Shown piece by piece: positions 40,834-50,577 of a stretch of DNA of 64,000 nucleotides. The notes beneath the pieces were generated by a model that saw only the letters and a list, made by a program, of their open reading frames with translations, did no database searches and was not told the DNA's origin. The translations under genes were made by a program, and so were the position numbers. Source of the stretch: Clostridiaceae bacterium (GTDB lineage Bacteria; Bacillota; Clostridia; Lachnospirales; Lachnospiraceae); NCBI GenBank assembly GCA_902362725.1, contig CABIXM010000008.1, forward strand, positions 62,001 through 126,000, written 5' to 3'. The number at the start of each line of letters is the position of its first letter. Position 1 is the first letter of the stretch.

Positions 40834-41706
40834 ATGAACCGAATACCAAACAATAAAAAAATCATTTTCATCCTGAGCGCCCTGTGCTGTCTGCTCATGG
40901 TGGCGGTCAACATCTATCAGCAGAAAACCTGGCGGGGCATGGACGTGATTCTGTTTATGGGGCAGAGCAATGTGAGCGGAGCGGGCGGCGACGCCTCGCA
41001 GGCACCGGAGCTGACAGAGGGAGCCGGGTATGAGTACCGGGCCGTGACCGATCCGGACAACCTGCATGTGCTGACGGAGCCCTTCGGCCAGAATGAGAAT
41101 CGGGGAGCTCTGGATGATACGGATATCCTGGAGCGGAACGGCAGCATGGTGACGGCCTTTGTAAACGCCTATTATGAGAAAACTGGCGTTCCGGTGGTGG
41201 CCATTTCCGCGTCCCGGGGCAGCTCTTCCCTGAACGGATGGCTGAACAGCGGGCGGAAGGAAGAGGCGGCGGATCGCCTGAATGCGGCGAAGGAGTGCCT
41301 GAAAAAAGAAAAAATCCGGGCGCGTCACATTTACATGGTCTGGTTCCAGGGAGAGGCGGACGCGAATCTGGAGACGCCCGGGGATGAGTATCAGACCATG
41401 CTGCGGCAGCTGGTGGATGATATGGAGGAGCAGGGTGTGGAGGATTGCTTCCTGATTCAGCTGGGCCCGGATCTGACGGATCTGACCAGACACCAGGAGA
41501 TTATGGACGCGCAGCTGCAGATTTGCGAGGAAAATGAGGATATCGTGCTGGTGTCCACCCTCCCGGCCGAGCTGACCGGGGCGGATATGAAGGACGAGGG
41601 GGGAATCCATTTTACACAGAAGGCTCTGAACCTTATCGGAGAGGACGCCGGAAAAAATGCGGGAGAGTATGTGAAAGAGCATGGAGCAGAGAAAGAATCT
41701 CAGTAA
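40834..41706 (+). CDS. Membrane-anchored SGNH/sialate O-acetylesterase-like hydrolase
   Basis: 290 residues with an N-terminal signal anchor (about 9-27). The extracytoplasmic domain resembles the carbohydrate esterase family PF03629: the nucleophile block VILFMGQSNVSGAGG (Ser near 48), SASRGSSSLNGW near 130, VWFQGEADANLETP near 175 and GGIHFTQKAL with the catalytic His near 260. Such enzymes remove acetyl groups from sugars on glycans or wall polymers. The substrate is unknown. It overlaps the CPBP protease gene by 26 bases, so the two are one transcript. Confidence 0.83.
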   Translation: MNRIPNNKKIIFILSALCCLLMVAVNIYQQKTWRGMDVILFMGQSNVSGAGGDASQAPELTEGAGYEYRAVTDPDNLHVLTEPFGQNENRGALDDTDILERNGSMVTAFVNAYYEKTGVPVVAISASRGSSSLNGWLNSGRKEEAADRLNAAKECLKKEKIRARHIYMVWFQGEADANLETPGDEYQTMLRQLVDDMEEQGVEDCFLIQLGPDLTDLTRHQEIMDAQLQICEENEDIVLVSTLPAELTGADMKDEGGIHFTQKALNLIGEDAGKNAGEYVKEHGAEKESQ

Positions 41707-42499
41707 AAGCCTGTGGGAGCTGGCTATGCCGTTCCTGCTGTACGTGAGTTTGAATATGGCAATCCAGGCGGCCCTGGAGCTTTGTTTTTTCGAATTCTTC
41801 ACAGCACCGGAGCATGCAGTCTGGGAGCTGGCTGTGGTCAATGGGATTGAAATACCAATTTTTTATAGAATGTATCGGGAAAGCTGTATCCGGGAGCAGT
41901 TGGAGGAGCCGGAACCGAAACGCGGCGGAAAAAACGCAGTCTGGAAAAGAAAGTCCCGGACAGGCCGCCTGCTTCTGGCGATTTTGGGCGGCCTCTTCCT
42001 GGGCCGGGGCATCAACCTGCTGATCGGCCTGACGCCGCTGCCGACCCTGTTTCCGGGCTATGAGACAGCCGCGGACAGCATGTATACAAGCAGCCTCCTG
42101 TCGCTTGTGGCAGCCAGCATGGTGACGGCGCCGATCCTGGAGGAGCTGCTGGTACGGGGCGTTCTGTACCGGAATCTAAAAGGGGTGCTTCAGAACCGCT
42201 ATGCCGGCATGGCTTGCGCGTCCCTGCTTTTTGGCATTCTTCATGGGAATCTGGTGCAGGGGCTCTTCGCCTTTCTGATCGGCCTCTATCTGAACTGGAT
42301 CTACGAGTCCGAAGGCTCCCTGCTACCGGCAATTCTGGCTCATGCGGCGGTGAACGCCTCTACCATTTTTCTGGAGAGGATGCCGGAGTGGCAGAATGTG
42401 CTTTATGGAAGTTTGCCGTTGTATCTGGCGGTGACAGCGGTGTGTCTGCTGGCTGGATTTGAAATATGGAAAAAATTTCCACTTTCAAAAGAAAAGTAA
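41681..42499 (+). CDS. CPBP-family intramembrane metalloprotease
   Basis: 272 residues with about seven hydrophobic segments. Motifs of the CAAX/Abi (CPBP) family are present: EELLVRGVLYRNL (EExxxR) near 152, LLFGILHGN (FxxxH) near 187 and ILAHAAVNAS (HxxxN) near 225. Members cleave membrane-bound substrates, serve in bacteriocin self-immunity or act as scaffolds; none of these can be chosen here. The start lies inside the esterase gene. Confidence 0.85.
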   Translation: MEQRKNLSKSLWELAMPFLLYVSLNMAIQAALELCFFEFFTAPEHAVWELAVVNGIEIPIFYRMYRESCIREQLEEPEPKRGGKNAVWKRKSRTGRLLLAILGGLFLGRGINLLIGLTPLPTLFPGYETAADSMYTSSLLSLVAASMVTAPILEELLVRGVLYRNLKGVLQNRYAGMACASLLFGILHGNLVQGLFAFLIGLYLNWIYESEGSLLPAILAHAAVNASTIFLERMPEWQNVLYGSLPLYLAVTAVCLLAGFEIWKKFPLSKEK

Positions 42500-42678
42500 G
42501 GATGTAAGGAACGAAAAGCAGAGAATATCATAAAAATAGCGTAGAAATTATTGAGAAAAATGATATTTGAATTGTTCCTATAGTCCTCATTTCCAAAGAA
42601 AAAAGAGAAAACAAAGATGCAATTCAACGAAAAAGACGAAATTCACAAATAATCTGACAATAATACAAAAATTCACTC
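42500..42678. other. AT-rich intergenic region before gltB
   Basis: No gene. Contains the word ATAGCGTAGAAAT (42536-42548), shared with the long hairpin at 11978, and TTCCTATAG (42575-42583), shared with the palindrome at 26091. This suggests one degenerate member of the same intergenic repeat family. No clear terminator for the CPBP gene is seen. Confidence 0.45.
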
Positions 42679-42707
42679 TTTACATCTGAAAAAAATCGTT
42701 GTATAGT
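42679..42707 (+). promoter_or_regulatory. gltB promoter
   Basis: TTTACA (42679-42684), 17 bp, TATAGT (42702-42707), about 90 bases before gltB. Confidence 0.65.
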
Positions 42708-42797
42708 ACCAATAAAGTCAGAGCAGGACGCTGCACTGAAGAATAATAGTAATTGAAAATTCCAAACAAGCGAGTTCAAGGATCTGGAGGGATAGGT

Positions 42798-45700
42798 ATG
42801 AGCCAACAGAGCAAGGGATTGTATGACCCGCGATTTGAGCACGATAACTGCGGTATCGGTGCAGTGGTCAACATCAAAGGATTGAAAAGTCACGAGACCG
42901 TGGCGAACGCATTGAAAATTGTAGAGAACCTGGAACACAGGGCCGGCAAAGACGCCGAAGGTAAGACTGGAGACGGAGTAGGAATCTTATTACAGATATC
43001 ACATAAGTTCTTCTCCCAGGCAGTCAAACCTCTCGGCGTCTTTTTAGGTGAAGAAAGAGATTACGGTATCGGCATGTTCTTCTTCCCCCAGGATGAACTG
43101 AAGCGCAACCAGGCCCGGAAGATGTTCGAAATCATCGTAGAAAAAGAAGGGATGGAGTTCTTAGGATGGAGAGAAGTTCCCACCGTGCCGTCTGTCCTTG
43201 GCACCAAGGCGCTGGAGAAGATGCCGTGCATCATGCAGGGCTTCGTCAAACGTCCGGCAAACGTGGAAAAGGGACTGGACTTCGACCGGAAGCTTTATGT
43301 GGCCCGTCGGACCTTCGAGCAGTCCAACGACGACACCTACGTGGTATCCCTTTCCAGCAGAACTATCGTATACAAAGGCATGTTCCTGGTACATCAGCTG
43401 CGCTCTTTCTTCCAGGATCTGCAGGATGAAAATTACGAATCGGCCATCGCCATCGTACATTCCCGATTCAGTACCAACACGAATCCAAGCTGGGAGCGGG
43501 CGCATCCCAACCGTTTCATCGTACACAACGGCGAGATCAACACCATCCAGGGCAATGCAGACAAGATGCTGGCCCGGGAAGAGACTATGGAGTCCAGCCA
43601 CCTGAAAAAAGACCTGAACAAGGTTCTTCCGGTGGTCAATGCCTCCGGTTCCGATTCCGCCATGCTGGATAACACCCTGGAGTTCCTGGTTATGAGCGGC
43701 ATGGATCTTCCGCTGGCCGTCATGATTACCATTCCGGAGCCCTGGGATAACAATAAGGCCATGTCCCAGAAGAAGCGTGATTTCTATCAGTATTACGCTA
43801 CCATGATGGAGCCCTGGGACGGCCCGGCCTCCATTCTGTTCAGCGATGGCGATGTGATGGGAGCGGTTCTGGACCGCAACGGCCTCCGTCCTTCCCGTTA
43901 CTATATCACCACTGATGACGATCTGATTCTTTCCTCCGAGGTGGGAGTCCTGGACATCGACCCGACCAAGATCGTAGTCAAGGAGAGACTGCATCCGGGC
44001 AAAATGCTTCTGGTGGATACAGTCAAAGGCGAGGTGATCGACGACGAGCATCTGAAAGAGAAATACGCTTCCGCACAGCCCTACGGCGAGTGGCTGGACA
44101 GCAATCTGGTACAGTTAAAGGATCTGAAGATTCCCAATGAAAGAGTACCGGAGTTTTCCGCAGATGAACGCAGAAAACTGCAGAAGTCTTTTGGATACAA
44201 CTACGAGGAATACCGTACCTCCATCCTGCAGATGGCCCAGAACGGAGCCGAGGGCATCGGAGCTATGGGTATTGACACCCCGCTGGCGGCATTGTCCGAG
44301 GAGCATCCGCCGCTTTTCAACTATTTCAAGCAGCGGTTCGCCCAGGTAACGAATCCGCCCATCGACGCCATCCGTGAGGAAATCGTCACTTCTACCACCG
44401 TGTATGTGGGCAAGGAAGGAAATGTGCTGGAGGAGACCCCGGAAAACTGCAGACTGCTTCGCATCAATCATCCGATTCTGACGAACACAGATATCCTGAA
44501 GATTAAGAGCATGAAGGTTCCGGGCTTCAAGGTGGAAGTGATTCCGATTACCTATTATAAAAATACCAGCCTGAAGAAGGCCATGGATCGTCTGTATGTG
44601 GAGGCGGACCGTGCTTACCGGGACGGCGCGAATATCCTGATTATCTCCGACCGGGGCGTGGATGAGAACCATGTGGCGATTCCGTCCTTGCTTGCGGTAT
44701 CCGGACTGAACCAGCATCTGGTTACCACCAAGAAGCGTACTGGCGTGGCGTTAATTCTGGAGAGCGGCGAGCCTAGAGAGGTACATCATTTCGCAGCGCT
44801 TTTAGGCTACGGCGCCTGTGCTATCAACCCCTATCTGGCACAGGAGACCATCCGGGAACTGGTATCATGCAGGCTGCTGAATAAAGATTATTACGCAGCC
44901 GTAGACGATTATAACAGCGCGGTACTTCATGGCATTGTAAAAATCGCTTCCAAGATGGGTATTTCCACCATCCAGTCCTATCAGGGCTCCAAGATCTTCG
45001 AGGCCATCGGTATCGACAAGAATGTGGTGGACGAGTACTTCACCAATACCGTCAGCCGTGTGGGCGGCATCACTCTGGCAGACATCGAGAAACAGGCGGA
45101 CGAGCTTCATTCCGCAGCCTTTGATCCCCTGGGACTGAACGTAGACCTGACTCTGGAGAGCGTGGGACGCCATAAGAGCAGAAGCGGCGGCGAGAAGCAT
45201 CTGTACAACCCCCAGACCATCCATCTGCTGCAGGAGTCCACAAAGCGGGGCGACTACAAGATGTTTAAGGAATACACAGAGCTCATCAACGGGGAAAATA
45301 ACCGCGGTTATCTCCGCAGATTGATGGACTTCAACTATCCGAAGAAGGGCGTGCCCATTGAGGAAGTAGAGAGCGTGGATTCCATCGTGACCCGGTTTAA
45401 GACCGGAGCCATGTCCTACGGATCTATTTCCCAGGAGGCCCATGAATGTCTGGCCATCGCCATGAATACTTTGCATGGCAAGTCCAACTCCGGTGAGGGC
45501 GGTGAAAGCCTGGAGCGTCTGGAAATCGGGCCGGACGGCCTGAACCGCTGTTCCGCCATCAAGCAGGTGGCTTCGGGACGTTTCGGCGTAACCTCCCGGT
45601 ATCTGGTCAGCGCCAAAGAGCTGCAGATCAAGATGGCCCAGGGCGCGAAGCCCGGTGAGGGCGGCCATCTGCCGGGCGGAAAGGTGTACCCGTGGATCGC

Positions 45701-47330
45701 GAAGACCCGTCACTCCACGCCGGGCGTGAGCCTGATTTCCCCGCCGCCTCATCACGATATCTATTCCATCGAGGATTTGGCGCAGCTGATTTATGATTTG
45801 AAGAATTCCAACCGGGACGCGCGGATTTCCGTGAAGCTGGTTTCCGAAGCCGGCGTGGGAACGGTCGCAGCCGGTGTAGCCAAGGCCGGAGCCCAGGTTA
45901 TCCTGATTTCCGGATACGACGGAGGTACCGGAGCGGCGCCCAGAAGCTCTATCCACAACGCGGGACTTCCCTGGGAGCTGGGACTGGCGGAGACACACCA
46001 GACCCTGATCATGAATGGCCTCCGGGGCCGTGTCCGCATTGAGACCGACGGCAAGCTGATGACCGGCGAGGACGTGGCCATTGCGGCTATGCTGGGAGCC
46101 GAGGAGTTCGGCTTCGCGACGGCTCCGCTGGTAACCATGGGCTGCGTCATGATGCGTGTCTGCAATCTGGATACCTGCCCGGTGGGCGTGGCTACCCAGA
46201 ACCCGGAGCTGAGAAAACGGTTCCGCGGCAAGCCCGAATACGTCATCAACTTCATGCGCTTTATCGCGCAGGATCTCCGCGAATACATGGCGCGCCTGGG
46301 CGTGCGTACCGTGGATGAGCTGGTGGGCCGCTCCGACCTTCTGAAGGTACGCGAGGGACTGACTGGCCGTCAGGCGGAGATTGACTTAAGCAACATCCTG
46401 AATAACCCGTTCGCGGGCAAGGGCCAGAAGGTCATCTTTGACCCGAAGCTGGTCTACAACTTCGAGCTGGAGAAGACTCTGGATCAGAAGGTGCTGTTCA
46501 AGCAGCTTCTTCCCGCCCTGGAAAATGGTTCCAAACGCAGCATTGAGGTGGATGTAAAAAATACGGACCGTGCTTTCGGCACCATGTTCGGTTCCGAGAT
46601 CACCAAGCGGTATCCGGAAGGCCTGGAAGAGGATGCCTTTACCGTGAAATGTAAGGGCGCGGGCGGACAGAGCTTCGGTGCCTTTATCCCCAGGGGTCTG
46701 ACCCTGGAGCTGGAGGGCGACAGCAATGACTACTTCGGCAAGGGCCTGTCCGGCGGCAAGCTGGTAGTTTATCCGCCCAGAGGCGTGCATTACAGGCAGG
46801 ATGAAAATATCATCATTGGAAATGTGGCCCTCTACGGCGCCACCAGCGGTAAGGCTTACATCAACGGCGTGGCCGGCGAGCGTTTCTGCGTCCGTAATTC
46901 CGGCGCGGTAGCAGTCGTCGAGGGCGTGGGCGACCACGGCTGCGAGTACATGACCGGAGGCCGGGTGGCTGTCATTGGCAAGACCGGCAAGAACTTCGCC
47001 GCAGGTATGAGCGGCGGCGTGGCCTATGTGCTGGATGAGGACAGAGACCTGTACACAAAGCTGAATAAGGACATGGTTCTGATTCAGGAAGTGACTGATA
47101 AATACGATGTGCTGGAGCTGAAGGGCATGATCGAGGATCATGTGGCTTACACCAATTCTGAGAAGGGCAAGGAAATCCTGAATAACTTTGGAGCTTATCT
47201 TCCGAAGTTTAAGAAGATTATTCCGCGGGATTACCAGAGAATGCTTATGACCATCGTTCAGATGGAGGAGAAGGGCTTAAGCAGCGAGCAGGCACAGATT
47301 GAAGCATTTTACGCAAACCAGCAGAAATAA
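42798..47330 (+). CDS. gltB: Glutamate synthase, large subunit
   Basis: Large chain (1510 residues) of the enzyme that makes two glutamates from glutamine and 2-oxoglutarate. The N-terminal glutamine amidotransferase starts at Cys18 (HDNCGIGAVV) after removal of a short propeptide. A central domain follows (about 440-720), then the FMN domain (about 790-1170) with the [3Fe-4S] cysteines in CVMMRVCNLDTCPVG, and the GXGXG helix (about 1240-1480, GKGLSGGKLVVYPP, GATSGKAYINGVAGERF). The start at 42798 has CTGGAGGGAT in front; the longer frame from 42753 is not supported. gltD follows after 13 bases. Confidence 0.97.
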   Translation: MSQQSKGLYDPRFEHDNCGIGAVVNIKGLKSHETVANALKIVENLEHRAGKDAEGKTGDGVGILLQISHKFFSQAVKPLGVFLGEERDYGIGMFFFPQDELKRNQARKMFEIIVEKEGMEFLGWREVPTVPSVLGTKALEKMPCIMQGFVKRPANVEKGLDFDRKLYVARRTFEQSNDDTYVVSLSSRTIVYKGMFLVHQLRSFFQDLQDENYESAIAIVHSRFSTNTNPSWERAHPNRFIVHNGEINTIQGNADKMLAREETMESSHLKKDLNKVLPVVNASGSDSAMLDNTLEFLVMSGMDLPLAVMITIPEPWDNNKAMSQKKRDFYQYYATMMEPWDGPASILFSDGDVMGAVLDRNGLRPSRYYITTDDDLILSSEVGVLDIDPTKIVVKERLHPGKMLLVDTVKGEVIDDEHLKEKYASAQPYGEWLDSNLVQLKDLKIPNERVPEFSADERRKLQKSFGYNYEEYRTSILQMAQNGAEGIGAMGIDTPLAALSEEHPPLFNYFKQRFAQVTNPPIDAIREEIVTSTTVYVGKEGNVLEETPENCRLLRINHPILTNTDILKIKSMKVPGFKVEVIPITYYKNTSLKKAMDRLYVEADRAYRDGANILIISDRGVDENHVAIPSLLAVSGLNQHLVTTKKRTGVALILESGEPREVHHFAALLGYGACAINPYLAQETIRELVSCRLLNKDYYAAVDDYNSAVLHGIVKIASKMGISTIQSYQGSKIFEAIGIDKNVVDEYFTNTVSRVGGITLADIEKQADELHSAAFDPLGLNVDLTLESVGRHKSRSGGEKHLYNPQTIHLLQESTKRGDYKMFKEYTELINGENNRGYLRRLMDFNYPKKGVPIEEVESVDSIVTRFKTGAMSYGSISQEAHECLAIAMNTLHGKSNSGEGGESLERLEIGPDGLNRCSAIKQVASGRFGVTSRYLVSAKELQIKMAQGAKPGEGGHLPGGKVYPWIAKTRHSTPGVSLISPPPHHDIYSIEDLAQLIYDLKNSNRDARISVKLVSEAGVGTVAAGVAKAGAQVILISGYDGGTGAAPRSSIHNAGLPWELGLAETHQTLIMNGLRGRVRIETDGKLMTGEDVAIAAMLGAEEFGFATAPLVTMGCVMMRVCNLDTCPVGVATQNPELRKRFRGKPEYVINFMRFIAQDLREYMARLGVRTVDELVGRSDLLKVREGLTGRQAEIDLSNILNNPFAGKGQKVIFDPKLVYNFELEKTLDQKVLFKQLLPALENGSKRSIEVDVKNTDRAFGTMFGSEITKRYPEGLEEDAFTVKCKGAGGQSFGAFIPRGLTLELEGDSNDYFGKGLSGGKLVVYPPRGVHYRQDENIIIGNVALYGATSGKAYINGVAGERFCVRNSGAVAVVEGVGDHGCEYMTGGRVAVIGKTGKNFAAGMSGGVAYVLDEDRDLYTKLNKDMVLIQEVTDKYDVLELKGMIEDHVAYTNSEKGKEILNNFGAYLPKFKKIIPRDYQRMLMTIVQMEEKGLSSEQAQIEAFYANQQK

Positions 47331-47343
47331 GGAGGGGAGCATC

Positions 47344-48837
47344 ATGGGAAAACCGACAGGATTTATGGAGTATGACCGGGTAAATCCAAAAGCCCAGTCT
47401 CCGAAGGAACGTATCAAGCATTTTAATGAATTCCATACCCCTCTTTCCAAAGAGGAGCAGGAAAAACAGGGAGCGCGCTGCATGGCATGCGGCGTCCCCT
47501 TCTGCCAGGCAGGCATGATGATCGGCGGCATGGCCTCCGGATGTCCGCTGCACAACCTGATTCCCGAGTGGAACGATTTGCTTTACATGGGCAACTGGGA
47601 GCAGGCCTACAAGCGCCTGAAGCGCACCAGCAGCTTTCCGGAGTTCACGGGCCGCGTGTGCCCGGCCCTCTGCGAGAAGGCCTGTACCTGCAACCTGAAT
47701 GGCGATCCGGTGTCAACGAAGAGCAACGAGTTGGCCATCATCGAAAATGCCTACAAGGAGGGCTACGCCGTGCCGACGCCGCCCAAGAACCGTACCGGCA
47801 AGAAGATTGCGATTATCGGAAGCGGCCCCTCGGGACTGGCGGCAGCCGATCAACTGAACCACAGAGGACATTCTGTGACGGTCTTTGAGCGCTTCGACCG
47901 GGTAGGCGGACTTCTGCGCTATGGTATTCCGAACATGAAGCTGGAGAAGCACATCATCGACCGGAAGATCGATATGATGAAAGCCGAGGGCGTGGAGTTT
48001 GTAGTGAATACAGATGTGGGCAAGGACAAGAAGGCGGCGGAGATCCTGAAGGATTACGATCGCGTCATCCTGGCCTGCGGAGCCTCCAATCCCCGGGACA
48101 TCAAGGTGCCGGGCAGAGAGCTGAACGGTATCTACTTCGCGGTAGATTTTCTGCGGGCTACCACCAAGAGCCTTCTGGATTCCAATTTCGCTGATAAGAA
48201 ATTTATTTCCACCAAGGGAAAGAACGTCATGGTCATCGGCGGAGGCGACACCGGAAACGATTGCGTGGGAACATCCATCCGACTGGGCGCAAAATCCGTG
48301 ATTCAGCTGGAGATGATGCCGAAGGCGCCGGACACCCGGACTCCGAACAACCCCTGGCCCGAATGGCCGAAGATCTGCAAGACCGATTACGGCCAGGAAG
48401 AAGCCATCGCCATGTTCGGTTCCGACCCGCGTATCTATACCACCACAGTCAAGGAGTTCGTCGGAGACAAGGCAGGCAATCTGAAGAAGGCGGTCTGCTG
48501 TAAGCTGGAAAGCAGAAAGGACGAGAAGACCGGCCGTATGATGATGGTGCCCATAGAGGGCAGCGAGTTCACCCTGGATGTGGACGTGGTACTGATCGCC
48601 GCAGGCTTCCTGGGCAGCCAGGACTACGTGACCAAGGCCTTTGGCGTGGAGGTCAATGCCAGAACCAACGTCAACACCGCTCCGGGCCAGTATAAGACCA
48701 ACGTGGATCGTGTCTTCACCGCCGGAGATATGCACCGGGGCCAGTCTCTGGTTGTATGGGCCATCCGCGAGGGCCGGGAGGCCGCCTGCGCGGTGGATCT
48801 GGATCTGATGGGGTATACGAGCCTGCAGGTGCAGTAA
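47344..48837 (+). CDS. gltD: Glutamate synthase, small subunit
   Basis: NAD(P)H-oxidising chain of 497 residues that feeds electrons to GltB. The N-terminal cysteines for [4Fe-4S] clusters are in [19 protein letters not shown] and [12 protein letters not shown] (about 40-115). An FAD site [17 protein letters not shown] lies near 155 and an NAD(P) site [15 protein letters not shown] near 295, with the final [16 protein letters not shown]. The start at 47344 follows AAGGAGGGGAG; a frame opening at 47299 would run into gltB. Confidence 0.97.
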   Translation: MGKPTGFMEYDRVNPKAQSPKERIKHFNEFHTPLSKEEQEKQGARCMACGVPFCQAGMMIGGMASGCPLHNLIPEWNDLLYMGNWEQAYKRLKRTSSFPEFTGRVCPALCEKACTCNLNGDPVSTKSNELAIIENAYKEGYAVPTPPKNRTGKKIAIIGSGPSGLAAADQLNHRGHSVTVFERFDRVGGLLRYGIPNMKLEKHIIDRKIDMMKAEGVEFVVNTDVGKDKKAAEILKDYDRVILACGASNPRDIKVPGRELNGIYFAVDFLRATTKSLLDSNFADKKFISTKGKNVMVIGGGDTGNDCVGTSIRLGAKSVIQLEMMPKAPDTRTPNNPWPEWPKICKTDYGQEEAIAMFGSDPRIYTTTVKEFVGDKAGNLKKAVCCKLESRKDEKTGRMMMVPIEGSEFTLDVDVVLIAAGFLGSQDYVTKAFGVEVNARTNVNTAPGQYKTNVDRVFTAGDMHRGQSLVVWAIREGREAACAVDLDLMGYTSLQVQ

Positions 48838-48849
48838 ATAAACATTGGG

Positions 48850-48884
48850 AGAAAGAGAAGCGTCAAAAACTTCTCTTTCTTTTT
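48850..48884 (+). terminator. gltBD terminator
   Basis: AGAAAGAGAAG / CTTCTCTTTCT (48850-48860 with 48870-48880) and TTTT. Confidence 0.85.
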
Positions 48885-48954
48885 ACGTTCTGATTTTAAA
48901 TGAGAAAAATCTGCGGATTGGAAATTATGAGAAATGGATAATCAGAATCCTGAA

Positions 48955-48983
48955 TTGACAAGGAAAATTTAACGCTATATAGT
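48955..48983 (+). promoter_or_regulatory. ridA promoter
   Basis: TTGACA (48955-48960), 17 bp, TATAGT (48978-48983). Confidence 0.7.
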
Positions 48984-49030
48984 AAAGAATGGAATAAATT
49001 TTATTCCAAAGAATCAATGGAGGTAAAACA

Positions 49031-49408
49031 ATGAAAAAAGTGATCGCTACAACCAATGCACCCGCAGCCATCGGCCCTTATTCCCAGGCCATCGAGTATA
49101 ATGGTATGGTATACGCATCCGGCCAGATTCCGGTAAACCCGGCTACCGGCGAGGTAGAGTCTGACAACATCGAGGGTCAGGCAGAACAGTCCCTGAAGAA
49201 TGTGGGAGCTATCTTAAAAGAGGCAGGTCTCGACTACAGCAACGTGATCAAGACCACCTGTTTCCTGGCAGACATCGCGGATTTTGCCAAGTTCAACGAG
49301 GTATACAGCCGCTATTTTAAGGAAGAGGCTCCGGCCAGATCCTGCGTGGCAGTGAAGGACCTGCCCAAGGGAGTTCTGTGCGAGGTCGAGGTTATCGCGG
49401 GAAGATAA
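49031..49408 (+). CDS. ridA: RidA-family reactive enamine/imine deaminase
   Basis: Small trimeric enzyme of 125 residues that hydrolyses reactive 2-aminoacrylate and other imines released by PLP enzymes such as serine/threonine dehydratases. The sequence has APAAIGPYSQAIEYNGMVYASGQIP at the N-terminus, Arg107 in PARSCVAV (carboxylate binding) and Glu120-type residue in CEVEVIA. Its presence fits a genome stretch rich in amino acid metabolism. Monocistronic with its own promoter. Confidence 0.95.
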   Translation: MKKVIATTNAPAAIGPYSQAIEYNGMVYASGQIPVNPATGEVESDNIEGQAEQSLKNVGAILKEAGLDYSNVIKTTCFLADIADFAKFNEVYSRYFKEEAPARSCVAVKDLPKGVLCEVEVIAGR

Positions 49409-49418
49409 AAATGAGATG

Positions 49419-49451
49419 AAAAAGGGAGCGCTGGGAGGCGCTTCCTTTTTT
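49419..49451 (+). terminator. ridA terminator
   Basis: AAAAAGGGAGCGC / GCGCTTCCTTTTT (49419-49431 with 49438-49450), ends in a T run. Confidence 0.88.
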
Positions 49452-49486
49452 AAACAAAGCAGATGCAGAAAAGACAAAGTCAGACT

Positions 49487-49522
49487 CCGGGAATGAATTA
49501 CTGTAGATTCATTCCCGGTTTT
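49487..49522. terminator. Second hairpin between ridA and the deacetylase gene
   Basis: CCGGGAATGAAT / ATTCATTCCCGG (49487-49498 with 49507-49518), followed by TTTT on the plus strand and close to the end of the minus-strand gene. Probably the terminator of one or both. Confidence 0.7.
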
Positions 49523-49524
49523 CG

Positions 49525-50358
49525 TTACGCCCCGCACAGCTCGCTGAGCGGATGAAAGGTATACCCCATCTCCTCCCACTTCGTCAATAGCTCGTCGAGA
49601 ATCTCCCCATTGGTTTTCGAGGTATTGTGGAGCAGCACCACAGCGCCCGGGTGGACACGGGTCAGGAGCTTGTCGAAGGCCTGTTCGTGGGTGGGCTGGT
49701 CATCCTGCTTCCAGTCCACGTAGGCCAGGCTCCAGAAGAAGGTGTGGTAACCCAGTTCCTTCGCCATCTGCAGGTTCTTTTCGCTGTAAATGCCCTGGGG
49801 TGGCCGATAGTATTTCGAGATGGGCTCGCCGGTCACTTCCTGGTAAAGGGTTTCCAGGGATTCCAGCTCCTTCGAGAAGTCCGCTTCGGTACTGATTTTG
49901 GACATATCCGGATGATGGTAAGTGTGATTGCCCACCGTGTGTCCCTCGGCCAGCATCCGCTTCACCAGATCCGGGCTGGTCTCCAGGTAATGGCCCACCA
50001 CGAAGAAGGTGGCGGGCGCGTCATGCTTCTTCAGGGCGTCCAGAATCGCAGGCGTATTGCCATTTTCAAAGCCGCAGTCGAAGGTCAGATAGAGCTTCTT
50101 TTCCGCCGTTTCTTCTATGTAATAAGCGTCATATTTTTTTAGCGTATTGGCAGAAACTGTACCGGTGGGCGGAGTGCCGGGTTCACCAAAGCCCAGTCCC
50201 CAGCTGGTGGAAGCTGCTCCGGATACAGGGAGTAGTGCAGCACTTCCGTCCGAAATGCGCGCGACGCCCTGACCGCCGAAATAGGCCAGGGTCAGAAGCA
50301 GGGCAATCCCGCACAGGCGCAGGAACAGGTGAGCAGACATGGAAGCGACAGGTTTCAT
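49525..50358 (-). CDS. Polysaccharide deacetylase (PdaA-like)
   Basis: 277 residues with an N-terminal signal/anchor (about 10-35) and a NodB-type deacetylase domain from about 85. The motifs TFDCGFENGNTP (usually TFDDG or TFDNG), GHTVGNHTYHHPDMS (metal His pair), YYRPPQGIYS and VVLLHNT are present and closest to PdaA, which removes acetyl from MurNAc during muramic-lactam formation in spore cortex. The Cys at the second position of the first motif is unusual. The role here is peptidoglycan modification by inference. The gene is divergent from the surface lipoprotein gene. Confidence 0.87.
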   Translation of the reverse strand: MKPVASMSAHLFLRLCGIALLLTLAYFGGQGVARISDGSAALLPVSGAASTSWGLGFGEPGTPPTGTVSANTLKKYDAYYIEETAEKKLYLTFDCGFENGNTPAILDALKKHDAPATFFVVGHYLETSPDLVKRMLAEGHTVGNHTYHHPDMSKISTEADFSKELESLETLYQEVTGEPISKYYRPPQGIYSEKNLQMAKELGYHTFFWSLAYVDWKQDDQPTHEQAFDKLLTRVHPGAVVLLHNTSKTNGEILDELLTKWEEMGYTFHPLSELCGA

Positions 50359-50577
50359 AGGCGGACTCCTTCGACTTGTAGTTTTACAGTATATGTGAAA
50401 ATCAGAAGGTATATGAACGCAGGATTGCGTTCACAGGAAACAGCATTTCACAGTTTTCCCATAATTTTCCCATAATCTGAACACAAAGTTCCGGTATGAT
50501 AACAGCATCAACAGAAAAATAAAAGCATTGACGCCGGATGCGGAAGGCTTTCGGGGCGTAAATGGAGGTATAAGATT
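50359..50577. promoter_or_regulatory. Divergent regulatory region with dyad and tandem repeats
   Basis: Contains a perfect dyad TGAACGCA-GGAT-TGCGTTCA (50414-50433) and two joined copies of TTTTCCCATAAT (50454-50465 and 50465-50476). A TATGAT -10-like box (about 50495) may serve the lipoprotein gene, whose ribosome site is TGGAGG (50563). The dyad may be an operator for either gene. Confidence 0.5.
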
